This document shows positions 51,762 through 60,405 of a stretch of 64,000 nucleotides of DNA, one piece after another; positions within the stretch are counted from its first letter, which is position 1, and each line of letters starts with the position of its first letter. The position numbers and the translations under genes were made by a program. Under the pieces are notes generated by a model, which saw only the letters and a program-made list of their open reading frames with translations, was not told where the DNA came from and made no database searches. The stretch spans positions 1-64,000 of the forward strand of contig NZ_CP108677.1 in the NCBI RefSeq assembly GCF_035994945.1, read 5' to 3'. This DNA is from Streptomyces sp. NBC_01216 (GTDB taxonomy: Bacteria > Actinomycetota > Actinomycetes > Streptomycetales > Streptomycetaceae).

Positions 51762-54228
51762 TACCGCTGGCTACAACGCACGGGCGATGGGCCCGACGAC
51801 CGGGCGCATCCAGCGCAACTCCCTGCGGGAGGCGCCGGCGGACCGGGTGAACACCAAGGTCATCCAGCCCGCGCCGCCGCCCGAGCCGGAGAACCCGCCC
51901 CGGCCGGCCGGTGACCTCTCCCGGGCCTCGCTGGCCAAGGTGGCCGACGCTGTCGTGACGGCCTGGGACGACGAAGGCCTTGAGCGGCGCCGGCTGTGCC
52001 GCCTCAGCACGGTGACGATCCTCGAACACCTCCAGCGGTTCCCCGGCACGACCTGGCAGCAGCGCTGGGTGGCGGCCGGGCTGGACGAGTACGGCACGAA
52101 TCCCGGCGACCTGGGCGGCGAGGACAAGAAGCTGCGCAAGTTGTTCATCTCGGGCACCCGGCAGTTGTTCTGCCTGCGGGTGATCCGTCCGAGCCTGGAC
52201 GCCTTCCGCGGCCACACCTATCCGAACTACGCGCTCGACTTCCGCCTGGTGGCCAAGGACCCGCTGCTGGACAAGTTCCACGCCGCGGTCGAAGCCTCCG
52301 ATGCGACCCCGGCGGCCCGGCGCACCGCGCTGTTCGACGTCGCCTGCGCCCTGACAGTGTTCGGGATCTCCCTGGCCGACCTGACGCCGGAGGTGCTGTT
52401 GCACTACTCGCTGGAGTCGCGGCGCAAGCAGCTCACCCGCGGGGCCACCAAGCGCGGCCAGGAGTACAACTACGCGGCGATCGCGGCCTGGCACATCCTC
52501 TACGAGTCGGGGCACTTCCCGCCGTCGGCGCCGCACGTGCTGCGGGCCGCCCTCGTCGGCGGGCAGAAGAGCGTCGAGGAACTCGTCGACCGGCAGCAGC
52601 TGCGCAACACCAACGTGCGCAACCTGCTGGTGGACTACCTTCGCCGCCGTGCCGCCGACCTGGACCACTCCTCGCTGCGGCAGCTGGCCCGGGTTCTGCC
52701 CGGCACGTTCTGGAGCAACGTCGAGAAGGTCAACCCCGACCAGGCCGACCTGCGGCTGAGCGAGGAGACCTACCAGCAGTGGAAGGAGACCATCTCCGTC
52801 CTGCCCGGCGGGCGGCCGCGCCTCGACATGGACGGTGTGCTGCTCAAGGTCCGCACTTTCTACCTGGACTTGCAGAGCTGGGCGGTCGCCGAACCCGAGC
52901 GCTGGGCGGCGTGGTCGGTGCCCTGCCCAGTCCGGGATGCCGAACTGCGCTGGTTCAACGTCCGCCGCCGTGAGATTCACGCACGGATGGCCGAACGCAC
53001 CCGTGTCCGCCAGCCCCTGCTGCCTCTGCTGGTCGACCACGTCACCAACCGGTGGATGCGGCTGCGTGAGATCCTCGCCGCCGCCCAGGCCGTCGAACCC
53101 GGTGAGCGGTTCACCGCCGCTGGCGCACAGTGGCAGCGCACCGCCAGCGAGTACGACCTGAAGCGGGCCAAGACGGAGAAGTCCTTCCCCGTCCGGGCGG
53201 TCAACCGGGACACCGGCGAACTGGTCGCCGTCACCCGGGACGAGACCGCGGCCTTCTGGGACTGGGCCGTCGTCGAGGTGCTCCGGCACGCCGGCCTGCG
53301 GATCGAGGAGCTGACCGAGCTGACCCACCTGAGCGTCCGCAACTACCAGCGTCCCAACGGCGAGGTCGTCGCGCTCCTGGTCGTCACTCCCTCCAAGACG
53401 GACCGCGAACGGGTGATCCCGATGTCCGCCGAGCTGTTCCACGTCATCGCTCAGGTCATCCGCCGGCACCGCAGCGCCTACGGCACGGTGCCGATCGCGA
53501 CCCGGTACGACGTCCACGAGAAGGTGTGGTGCCCGTCCCTGCCCTACCTGTTCCAGACCCAGACCGGCCTGGAACGGCAGGCGATGAGTAACACCACCAT
53601 CTGGCGCCGCCTGCGCAAGTGCTGCACCGAGCTGGCCAAGACCCACCCCGAGTTCGTCGGGACGGCGTTCTCCGCCCACGACTTCCGCAGGATCTTCGCC
53701 ACCGACCTGGTCAACTCGGGGCTGCCCATCCACATCGGTGCCGCCCTGCTCGGCCACCTGAACATCCAGACCACTCGTGGCTACGTCGCGGTCTTCGACG
53801 ACGACATCGTGCGGCACTACCAGCAGTTCCTCGACCAGCGCCGCCAGCTGCGGCCGGAGGAGGAGTACCGGGCCCCCACATCGGAGGAGTGGTCGGAGTT
53901 CCAGGAGCACTTCGACAAGCGGAAGGTCGAGCTGGGCTCCTGCGGACGCCCATACGGAACGCCGTACGCGCATGAGCACGCCTGCATCAGATGTCCCATG
54001 CTTTCGGTCAACCCGACGATGCTGCCCCGGCTGGACGAGCTGGAAGACGACCTGGTCGCCCGCCGCCAGCACGCGATCGCCCAGGGCTGGAAGGGCGAGG
54101 TCGAGGGCATCGAGCTGACCCTGACCTTCCTGCGCTCCAAGCGGTCCCAGGTCCACCGGTCGCAGCAGCTGCCCCCAGTGAACCTGGGCATCCCCCCTGT
54201 CCCTCACAGCCGACTCACAACCGAGTGA
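51751..54228 (+). CDS. Large tyrosine recombinase, Tn554 TnpB-like
   Basis: An 825-residue protein from GTG 51751; ATG 51787 is an alternative. A long N-terminal region (about 500 residues) of unknown fold precedes a complete catalytic domain: HAGLRIEELTELTHL (Arg I), VTPSKTDRERVIPM (Lys), FSAHDFRRIFATDLV (His-x-x-Arg), LLGHLNIQTTRGYVAV (His, Tyr). Overlap with the preceding recombinase and the size ratio fit Tn554 TnpA/TnpB. No TnpC-like third gene was found. Confidence 0.8.
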   Translation: MPGSTAGYNARAMGPTTGRIQRNSLREAPADRVNTKVIQPAPPPEPENPPRPAGDLSRASLAKVADAVVTAWDDEGLERRRLCRLSTVTILEHLQRFPGTTWQQRWVAAGLDEYGTNPGDLGGEDKKLRKLFISGTRQLFCLRVIRPSLDAFRGHTYPNYALDFRLVAKDPLLDKFHAAVEASDATPAARRTALFDVACALTVFGISLADLTPEVLLHYSLESRRKQLTRGATKRGQEYNYAAIAAWHILYESGHFPPSAPHVLRAALVGGQKSVEELVDRQQLRNTNVRNLLVDYLRRRAADLDHSSLRQLARVLPGTFWSNVEKVNPDQADLRLSEETYQQWKETISVLPGGRPRLDMDGVLLKVRTFYLDLQSWAVAEPERWAAWSVPCPVRDAELRWFNVRRREIHARMAERTRVRQPLLPLLVDHVTNRWMRLREILAAAQAVEPGERFTAAGAQWQRTASEYDLKRAKTEKSFPVRAVNRDTGELVAVTRDETAAFWDWAVVEVLRHAGLRIEELTELTHLSVRNYQRPNGEVVALLVVTPSKTDRERVIPMSAELFHVIAQVIRRHRSAYGTVPIATRYDVHEKVWCPSLPYLFQTQTGLERQAMSNTTIWRRLRKCCTELAKTHPEFVGTAFSAHDFRRIFATDLVNSGLPIHIGAALLGHLNIQTTRGYVAVFDDDIVRHYQQFLDQRRQLRPEEEYRAPTSEEWSEFQEHFDKRKVELGSCGRPYGTPYAHEHACIRCPMLSVNPTMLPRLDELEDDLVARRQHAIAQGWKGEVEGIELTLTFLRSKRSQVHRSQQLPPVNLGIPPVPHSRLTTE

Positions 54229-54392
54229 TCAGCACGGCGGACTGGTGCAGGACCTGATCGGTCAGCGGATGCGCTCGATCGCTGATTCGGCCCGGCAATT
54301 TCGCCCGACCCGATAGTCTGCCTTAGGCGTTGATCTTTCGGGGGTCCGGCCGCTCTGGTCTGGGTCCGCCGCATCGCAGTGAGGAAGACGGC

Positions 54393-54581
54393 ATGAGTTT
54401 CGTCGCGAAGTACGACAGCGGCACCTGCCCCAAGTGCCGCGCTCCTATCACAGCCGGTGAGGAGATCGAGACCTATAGCGTGGGACGGATCAACCGGTAC
54501 GAGCACGTCCTCTGCCCGAAGACCGCCGATGTGACGTGCAGCATCTGCAGTGGCAGGTGGATCGAGTGCGACTGCCCCTGA
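54393..54581 (+). CDS. Small zinc-ribbon protein
   Basis: A 62-residue protein; ATG 54393 follows GAGGAAG. CPKCRAPITAGEEI and CSICSGRWIECDC plus HVLC give three cysteine pairs. Possibly a cargo gene of the Tn554-like element. The function is unknown. Confidence 0.6.
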   Translation: MSFVAKYDSGTCPKCRAPITAGEEIETYSVGRINRYEHVLCPKTADVTCSICSGRWIECDCP

Positions 54582-54863
54582 CATAACGCGGTCTCGCATA
54601 CCCTCGACGGTCGAGATCGACGTGGCCCCCGTCGCCCTCTCCCCGGCTCGTCCCAGCGGCAGCTTGGTGCAGAGAAGGTCCAGCTCCATCAGCGCGGTCC
54701 CGGGACCGGAGACGTCCTGGACGGCCTCGGGGTACTCGGTGCCCTCACCGCCGGACTTGCGGACGACCGTGGCGTGCTTGATGTAGCCGGTCTTCCCGGC
54801 CTTCTCCGCGAGTATCGGTAGGTTCCGATATTCGGGCGTGCGGAATAGGGCAATCGGGCCCAT
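54580..54863 (-). CDS. Doubtful ORF fragment
   Basis: The minus-strand frame from ATG 54863 reads ALFRTPEYRNLPILAEKAGKTGYIKHATVV and LMELDLLCTKLPLGRAGERA, which looks protein-like. Beyond about 54580 it runs antisense to the zinc-ribbon gene. No family was recognised; perhaps a truncated gene. Confidence 0.3.
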
Positions 54864-54950
54864 GCCTCCAGCTCGACCGGGACACGGTGCCACAGGAGGC
54901 GCAGGGGGCCGGAGCCTGCGGCCCCGGGGCTACTCGGTAGCGTCCTTCTG

Positions 54951-55622
54951 GTGAATCTCAACCTCTTCAACGATGTGCCCGACGGCCTGACTCAACGAGC
55001 TCGATCGTTCGTCTCAGTGCACGGAGTCAAGGTCGACGTCAGGCACGTCGAGGACCACAGACAGTGGTGGCTTGAGCGAGACATCCCGGCGGCGGTCATC
55101 GACCGGATGGCGGCTTATGAGGAGCGCTGGGGCGGTCTGGTCCTACCACCCGCATCTCGGTACGACGGCGGCCCGAGGTACCTCGAAGCAGACTGCCCCG
55201 AAGGTTCTGAATCTGAAGGTTGGTGGTTCGAGGCTGGGGTGCAGAGGAGCGCGGTCCCGTACGGGTTCTGGATCGGGCCGTCTGGCGAATTCGGCATTCA
55301 CTCAGGTCAGTGGGTGCCTCTCCATGCCACCGTCGAAGGCTGGGTGGAGTCGCTCGCGCTGACCCACCACGCGTCCATGTGGGCAACGCAGATCATCAAG
55401 GTCACCGGCGACGATGTCGATGGCATCGTGCTGGACGGGTTCGAGCCGGTGCGCGAAGTGATGGGACTGGCCGACACCTGGTGGCGAGGAGCCGACTCGC
55501 TGGTGGCGGTCTATACAGGTGAGGCCGAGGCCCTCTCCTTTCCGCGGGGCCGCACTGCGTTGATCTACTCCGGCTTGGATGAGTGGGGCCTCCGAGGAGG
55601 CGTCAAGGACAGCACCAGCTGA
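54951..55622 (+). CDS. Hypothetical protein, SUKH-like pattern
   Basis: A 223-residue cytoplasmic acidic protein from GTG 54951. AAYEERWGGLVLPP, then FGIHSGQWVPLHATVEGWVESLALTHHA resembles SUKH/Smi1-type proteins that often act as toxin immunity partners, but the match is loose. No toxin gene adjoins. Single gene. Confidence 0.55.
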   Translation: MNLNLFNDVPDGLTQRARSFVSVHGVKVDVRHVEDHRQWWLERDIPAAVIDRMAAYEERWGGLVLPPASRYDGGPRYLEADCPEGSESEGWWFEAGVQRSAVPYGFWIGPSGEFGIHSGQWVPLHATVEGWVESLALTHHASMWATQIIKVTGDDVDGIVLDGFEPVREVMGLADTWWRGADSLVAVYTGEAEALSFPRGRTALIYSGLDEWGLRGGVKDSTS

Positions 55623-55627
55623 GGACA

Positions 55628-56098
55628 TCAAAAGTGAGCCAGAGTCTCGCCAGCGTCTGATCGGCGGGCCACCTCGGCTGCGTAGGCCGTTCTGACGGCT
55701 CCTGCTGCCCATCGGTCGGCAGCGGCGGGGCTGATGCCGAGGAGCCGTTCGAGGACGCCCGCGGGCATCGTGGTGCAGATGTCGAGCAGGGCCGCGCAAC
55801 GGCCGGACTCGGAGGGGAGCCCGATTTTCCGGAGTCGGGCGAGGAGCTGGCCGCTGGTCAGGTGCTTTCCCGGTTGTTGGGTCGGGAAGAGCCAGGGCGT
55901 GTTGGACTCGTTCGCCGTCACGGTGTGCTGGTGATCATTGGCGATGTCGACGAGTCGGAGGACCAGGGTGTCCAGGGGCGGCGGCAGCCTCAATGGGATC
56001 TCGTGGAGTTGAAGGGCGACGCCCTTGTCGTCCTGGATGACGTGTGCGGTGGTCAGTCGGCAGGTTCGGGCGGGGGTCTGGCCGTAGAGCAGGACCAT
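55628..56098 (-). pseudogene. C-terminal fragment of zinc-knuckle recombinase-like protein
   Basis: About 156 residues aligning with the C terminus of the 837-residue protein at 37475: LRLPPPLDTLVLRL versus PPPLDDHIRTL, PWLFPTQQPGKHLTSGQLLARLRKIGL versus WLLPGRFPAQHLSRSQLVRRLHPLGV, and VLERLLGISPAAADRWAAGAV versus VSRLLGIHHNTADSWKRIGG. The upstream part is cut off at the IS256 element starting about 56122. Confidence 0.65.
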
Positions 56099-56121
56099 CA
56101 GCCCGGCGACGCGGTCTTGGT

Positions 56122-57497
56122 GGGAGTGTTCAATGATCGGCGGATCCGATGATCAAGGAGACGCCAGATGAGCGACACGACCATCGAGCAGATACCGGGC
56201 AGCGAGCCGACGGCGGGGGCCGTGGCGGCGAGTGACGAGCAGTTGGTTGCGATGCTCGTGGATCGGGCCCGGTCGGAGGGCCTGCAGCTGACTGGGGAGG
56301 GTGGGCTGCTCCAGCAGCTGACCAAGCGGGTGCTGGAGTCCGCCCTGGAGGGCGAGATCACCGATCACCTCGGATACGAGAAGCATCACGCCGAAGGTCG
56401 GGGCAGTGGCAACAGCCGCAACGGGACGCGGGCGAAGACGGTGCTGACCGATGTCGGCCCGGTCGAGGTCAAGGTCCCCCGGGACGTGGCCGGAACGTTC
56501 GAGCCGGCCATCGTCAAGAAGCGGCAGCGGCGCCTGTCCGGGGTGGACGAAATGGTGCTGTCGCTGTCCGCGAAGGGACTGACGCACGGGGAAATCTCCG
56601 CCCACCTGGCCGAGGTCTACGGCGCGAGCGTGTCCAAGGCGACCATCTCCACGATCACCGACAGGGTGATGGACGGGATGGCGGAATGGTCCAACCGCCC
56701 CCTGGACCGCGTCTATCCGGTGCTGTTCGTGGATGCGATCAACGTCAAGATCCGGGACGGGCAGGTGGCAAACCGTCCGATCTACGTCGTCATGGCCGTG
56801 ACCGCCGAGGGCCACCGCGACATCCTGGGGATCTGGGCCGGTGACGGCGGCGAGGGCGCGAAGTACTGGCTGAGCGTGTTCACGGACCTGAAGAACAGGG
56901 GCGTCGACGATGTCCTGATGCTGGTCTGCGACGGACTGAAGGGCCTGCCCGAGGCGGTGGAGGCCGTCTGGCCTCGAACGATTGTGCAGACCTGTGTCGT
57001 TCATCTGCTGCGGAACTCCTTCCGGCACGCGGCCCGACAGGACTGGGACAAGATCGCCAAGGCGTTGAAGCCCGTCTACACGGCGCCGAACGAAGCCGCC
57101 GCGACCGAGCGGTTCGGCGAGTTCCAGGAAGCCTGGGGCAAGAAGTACCCGGCGGTCATCCGGCTCTGGGAGAACGCCTGGGCCGAGTTCGTGCCCTTCC
57201 TCTCCTTCGACGTCGAGATCCGCAAGGTCATCTGCTCGACGAACGCGATCGAGTCCGTCAACGCCCGCATCCGCAAGGCAGTACGCGCCCGCGGCCATTT
57301 CCCCAACGAGGCCGCGGCCATGAAGTGCGTCTACATGGCCCTCATGTCGCTGGACCCGACCGGCAAGGGCCGCAAGCGGTGGACCATGCGCTGGAAGGCG
57401 CCCCTGAACGCCTTCCAGATCGCCTTCGAAGGCCGGCTCACCCCGGCCGCCAACTGACCCCTACAAAAACTGGATCAGCCGTCTACTGGACACACCC
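56122..57497. mobile_element. IS256-family insertion sequence, complete copy
   Basis: Imperfect terminal inverted repeats of about 26 bases (GGGAGTGTTCAATG.. at the left; the reverse complement of the right end reads GGGTGTGTCCAGTA..). About 1376 bp with one transposase. No clear 8-base target duplication was found, suggesting later rearrangement. Confidence 0.7.
56168..57457 (+). CDS. IS256-family (mutator-type) transposase
   Basis: A 429-residue transposase. MSDTTIEQIPGSE, ESALEGEITDHLGYEKH, NSRNGTRAKTVLTDVGPVEVKVPRD, then catalytic domain: LFVDAINVKIRDG (Asp), LVCDGLKGLPEAV (Asp), STNAIESVNARIRKA (Glu). Intact and complete. A second, inverted and truncated copy lies at 57762-58102. Confidence 0.88.
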   Translation: MSDTTIEQIPGSEPTAGAVAASDEQLVAMLVDRARSEGLQLTGEGGLLQQLTKRVLESALEGEITDHLGYEKHHAEGRGSGNSRNGTRAKTVLTDVGPVEVKVPRDVAGTFEPAIVKKRQRRLSGVDEMVLSLSAKGLTHGEISAHLAEVYGASVSKATISTITDRVMDGMAEWSNRPLDRVYPVLFVDAINVKIRDGQVANRPIYVVMAVTAEGHRDILGIWAGDGGEGAKYWLSVFTDLKNRGVDDVLMLVCDGLKGLPEAVEAVWPRTIVQTCVVHLLRNSFRHAARQDWDKIAKALKPVYTAPNEAAATERFGEFQEAWGKKYPAVIRLWENAWAEFVPFLSFDVEIRKVICSTNAIESVNARIRKAVRARGHFPNEAAAMKCVYMALMSLDPTGKGRKRWTMRWKAPLNAFQIAFEGRLTPAAN

Positions 57498-57758
57498 CGC
57501 AAGGGCGGTTTCCTGCGTGATGGCCGCGTAACGCCCCGTGCGGACCCTCTTGATCATTCCTTTCTCGGTCCAGCGGGCGAGTTGTCGGTAGGTAGCGACG
57601 AGGGTGACGTCGCCGAGGAGTTCGGCGATCTCCCGTGAGCGCCATAGCCGTTCGGGTTCTGCCTGCAGGATGGCCAGGACACGTGTCATGCGGGTGCTGG
57701 TCCTGCCGGGGCCGGTGTACTGGGGGACTGAGGTCGTGGGCAGTGCGGGCTCCGGCAC
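57483..57758 (-). CDS. Winged-helix DNA-binding protein fragment
   Basis: About 91 residues: RMTRVLAILQAEPERLWRSREIAELLGDVTLVATYRQLARWTEKGMIKRVRTGRYAAI is a winged helix of a kind common in Streptomyces. The last dozen residues and stop extend into the IS256 end, so the C terminus is probably altered; the N terminus abuts the IS256 relic. Likely a remnant. Confidence 0.45.
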   Translation of the reverse strand: MPEPALPTTSVPQYTGPGRTSTRMTRVLAILQAEPERLWRSREIAELLGDVTLVATYRQLARWTEKGMIKRVRTGRYAAITQETALAGCVQ

Positions 57759-57761
57759 CGG

Positions 57762-58102
57762 CGACGGGGCTGAGGTCGGTCAGCACGCTCTTCGCCCGGG
57801 TGCCGTTGCGGCTGTTGCCGTTGTTCTTCCCGGCCGGCTCGTGCTTCTCGTATCCGAGGTAATCGGTGATCTCGCCCTCCAGGGCGGACTCCAGCACCCG
57901 CTTCGTCAGCTGCTGGAGCAGCCCGCCCTCCCCGGTCAGCTACAGGCCCTCGCTGCGGGCCTGGTCCACGAGCATCGCGACCAACTGCTCGTCACTCGCC
58001 GGCACGGCCTCCGCCGCCTCACTGCCCGGTATCTGCTCGATGGTGGTGTCGCTCATCTGGCGTCTCCTTGATCATAGGATCCGACGATCATTGAACACTC
58101 CC
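57762..58102 (-). pseudogene. Truncated inverted IS256 copy
   Basis: On the minus strand the IS end GGGAGTGTTCAATG (at 58102) and the first roughly 95 codons of the transposase are present (SDTTIEQIPGSEAAEAV, VLESALEGEITDYLGYEKH, NSRNGTRAKSVLTDLS), then stop matching near 57762. A TAG at 57940-57942 replaces Gln of the GLQLTGEGG motif. Inactive relic in opposite orientation to the intact copy. Confidence 0.8.
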
Positions 58103-58150
58103 CGACTGGGCGTGACGCGGTCCATGGGCCGGGGCGGCTCTCGTCGGCGC

Positions 58151-59848
58151 TCAGGTCGACGCCCTTTTTACGGCCTCGCGGGCGGCCGCCGCGTCCGGGG
58201 CGGCGAGTGCCAGTTGGGCGAGCCGGCGGCAGTCGTCCAGAGCGTGCGAGGCCAGTGATGCCCGGACGTCGCCGACGCGGCCCGGCGCGGCCGACAGGCT
58301 CGTGACGCCCAGGCCGACGAGGACCAGGGCGAGCAGCGGGTCCGCCGCTGCCTCGCCGCACACGCCGACCGGCCTGCCCTGGTCGGCTCCCGCCTCCGCG
58401 GCCGTCGCCACGAGTTCGAGGAGGGCCGGCTGCCACGGGTCGAGGAGTTCGGCCAGGGCTCCCAGGGTGCGGTCGGTTGCGAACGCGTACTGGGCCAGGT
58501 CGTTGGTCCCGACGCTGAGGAAGTCGCACCGCCGCGCGAGCTCACCGGCGCGCAGTGCCGCGGCGGGCACCTCCACCATGGCGCCCGCGGTCCGCAGCCC
58601 GTGGGCCTTCGCCCGTTCGGCGAAGTCGGCCGCCTCTGCGGGCACCGAGACCATCGGCGCCATGACCCATACGTCGGCGTCACCGCCCGGCGCCGCCGCG
58701 GCGATGGCGGCCAGCTGCGTTTCGAGGAGCTGCGGGTCCCGGCGGGCCGTGCGCAGGCCGCGCACACCGAGCGCGGGGTTCTGCTCGTCGGCCGCGGTGG
58801 CGAACGGCAGGGGCTTGTCGGCCCCGGCGTCCAGGGTGCGTACGACAACCCGGCGGCCCGCGAAGGCGGCGAACACCTCGCGATAGGCCGCGGTCTGCTC
58901 CTCGCCGGTGGGTGCCTGTTCACGGTTGAGGTAGAGGAACTCCGTTCGGAACAGCCCGACGCCCTCGCTGTCGGCCGCCGCCGCGGCGGGCAGTTCCTGC
59001 AGCGCGCCGAGGTTGACCAGCAGTTTGACCGGATGGCCGTCGGCCGTCCGCCCGGGGCCGAATGCCTGTGCCGAGAGCTGGCGCCGCTGTTCGTCGCGGC
59101 TGGCGGCTGCCGCGACGGTGTCGGGCTCGGGGTTGGGAACGACCGTACCGGCGGTGCCGTCGACGAGGACCGGCGTGCCGTCCGTGAGCACGTCTGCGCC
59201 GGCGCATCCGACGACGGCGGGCAGGCCGAGGATTTTCGCGAGGATCGCGGTGTGGCTGGTGGGTCCGCCGCGTTCGGTGACCAGTGCGAGGACCCTGGCC
59301 GGGTCGAGGAGCGCGGTGTCCGCGGGCGCGAGGTCCTCCGCGACGAGGACGTACGGCCGTCCGGGGTCGGGCAGGCCGGGCACCGGGAGTCCGAGGACGC
59401 GCGCCACGGCGCGGTCGCGAAGATCGTCGAGGTCGGCGACGCGCTCGGCGAAGTGGCCGCCGGCGGCCGTGAGGGACGAGCGGAAGACGCGGAACGCCCT
59501 GTCCAAGGCGTGGGCCGCGTCGGCTCCGCCGAGGACGAGCTCTCCGACTTGGTCGGCGAGGGTCGGGTCGGCGGCCATCATGGCCTGCGCGGACAGGACC
59601 GCGGCCGCTTCACCGCCGGCGGCGGCCGCCCGTTCCTCCAGATGGGCGGCGACGCGTGCCAGTGCCCCGCGTGCCGCCGCGGCCTCCGCGGGCACGTCGG
59701 CCGGGGCGACGGTGCGCGGCGGCGGCAGTGCGGCCGGGGGCGCCATGCGGGCGACGGGCCCGGCGGCGCTGCCGCCCCCGGTTCCGATGCCGTGCAGCAC
59801 GGGTGTGCCCCTGGTGGTCGTGGTCGTCGGGGTCCTGCCGGTGGTCAC
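58151..59848 (-). CDS. ptsI: PTS enzyme I (phosphoenolpyruvate-protein phosphotransferase)
   Basis: A 565-residue cytoplasmic enzyme I. GTG 59848 overlaps the HPr stop (GTGA). The N-terminal phosphohistidine loop is GGPTSHTAILAKILGLPAVVG. The C-terminal PEP-binding barrel has GLFRTEFLYLNREQ, TLDAGADKPLPF, NPALGVRG, MVEVPAAAL and the signature DFLSVGTNDLAQYAFATDR. All elements are intact. It transfers phosphate from PEP to HPr. Its stop lies about 50 bases from the IS256 relic, the edge of the accessory DNA. Confidence 0.92.
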   Translation of the reverse strand: MTTGRTPTTTTTRGTPVLHGIGTGGGSAAGPVARMAPPAALPPPRTVAPADVPAEAAAARGALARVAAHLEERAAAAGGEAAAVLSAQAMMAADPTLADQVGELVLGGADAAHALDRAFRVFRSSLTAAGGHFAERVADLDDLRDRAVARVLGLPVPGLPDPGRPYVLVAEDLAPADTALLDPARVLALVTERGGPTSHTAILAKILGLPAVVGCAGADVLTDGTPVLVDGTAGTVVPNPEPDTVAAAASRDEQRRQLSAQAFGPGRTADGHPVKLLVNLGALQELPAAAAADSEGVGLFRTEFLYLNREQAPTGEEQTAAYREVFAAFAGRRVVVRTLDAGADKPLPFATAADEQNPALGVRGLRTARRDPQLLETQLAAIAAAAPGGDADVWVMAPMVSVPAEAADFAERAKAHGLRTAGAMVEVPAAALRAGELARRCDFLSVGTNDLAQYAFATDRTLGALAELLDPWQPALLELVATAAEAGADQGRPVGVCGEAAADPLLALVLVGLGVTSLSAAPGRVGDVRASLASHALDDCRRLAQLALAAPDAAAAREAVKRAST

Positions 59849-60123
59849 CGCTGCTCCTGGGCGTCGAGGTCGGCGGCGGCCAGCGTGGCCAGTTCCTCGA
59901 GAGCGGCCTCCGCGCCGTCGCCGTCCGCGGACAGCACCAGCGGGTCGCCGTGTTTGGCGCCGAGAGCGAGCACGGACAGCAGGCTCCGGGCGTCGACCGG
60001 AGTCCCTCCGTCGCGGGCCACGGTCACCCTGACTGGCTGGCGGGCCGCGGCCTGGACGAAGACGGCGGCGGGCCGGGCGTGCAGTCCGGAACGGGAACCG
60101 ATGACGACAGTGCGCTGGGGCAT
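59845..60123 (-). CDS. ptsH: PTS phosphocarrier protein HPr
   Basis: A 92-residue HPr. SGLHARPAAVFVQAA carries the phosphorylated His15-equivalent and Arg. DARSLLSVLALGAKHGDPLVL is the Ser46 region, with SLLSVLALGA. It overlaps ptsI by GTGA. It receives phosphate from enzyme I and passes it to FruA. Confidence 0.92.
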   Translation of the reverse strand: MPQRTVVIGSRSGLHARPAAVFVQAAARQPVRVTVARDGGTPVDARSLLSVLALGAKHGDPLVLSADGDGAEAALEELATLAAADLDAQEQR

Positions 60124-60283
60124 GGGGATGACACTCCTACGGGGATGGGGCGGGGCTGCCGGTGGGACGTGGGTCCGCCGCGGAGGGCCCGGCGGCGGTG
60201 CCGGCGCCGGCGGTACGTGACCCGGTCCGCCGCGGAAACTGCGGCGGGCGGGCCGGTGGGGTCCGTGTCCGGCGTGGACACGG

Positions 60284-60319
60284 CGGCGGACCGGCGGGAG
60301 TACGAGAGCCGGTCCGCCG
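60284..60319. terminator. Hairpin between fruA and ptsH
   Basis: CGGCGGACCGG (60284-60294) pairs with CCGGTCCGCCG (60309-60319). The 282-base spacer 60124-60405 is GC-rich with further small repeats and has no gene. It may attenuate transcription from fruA into ptsHI or stabilise the mRNA end. Confidence 0.4.
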
Positions 60320-60405
60320 GGTCCGGTCCCGGGCCGTACCCGGGGGCCGGGCGGGCCGGGCGGGACCCGGGGCCGGCCCGGGGCGACGGTCCCGGGCCGG
60401 TCCGG

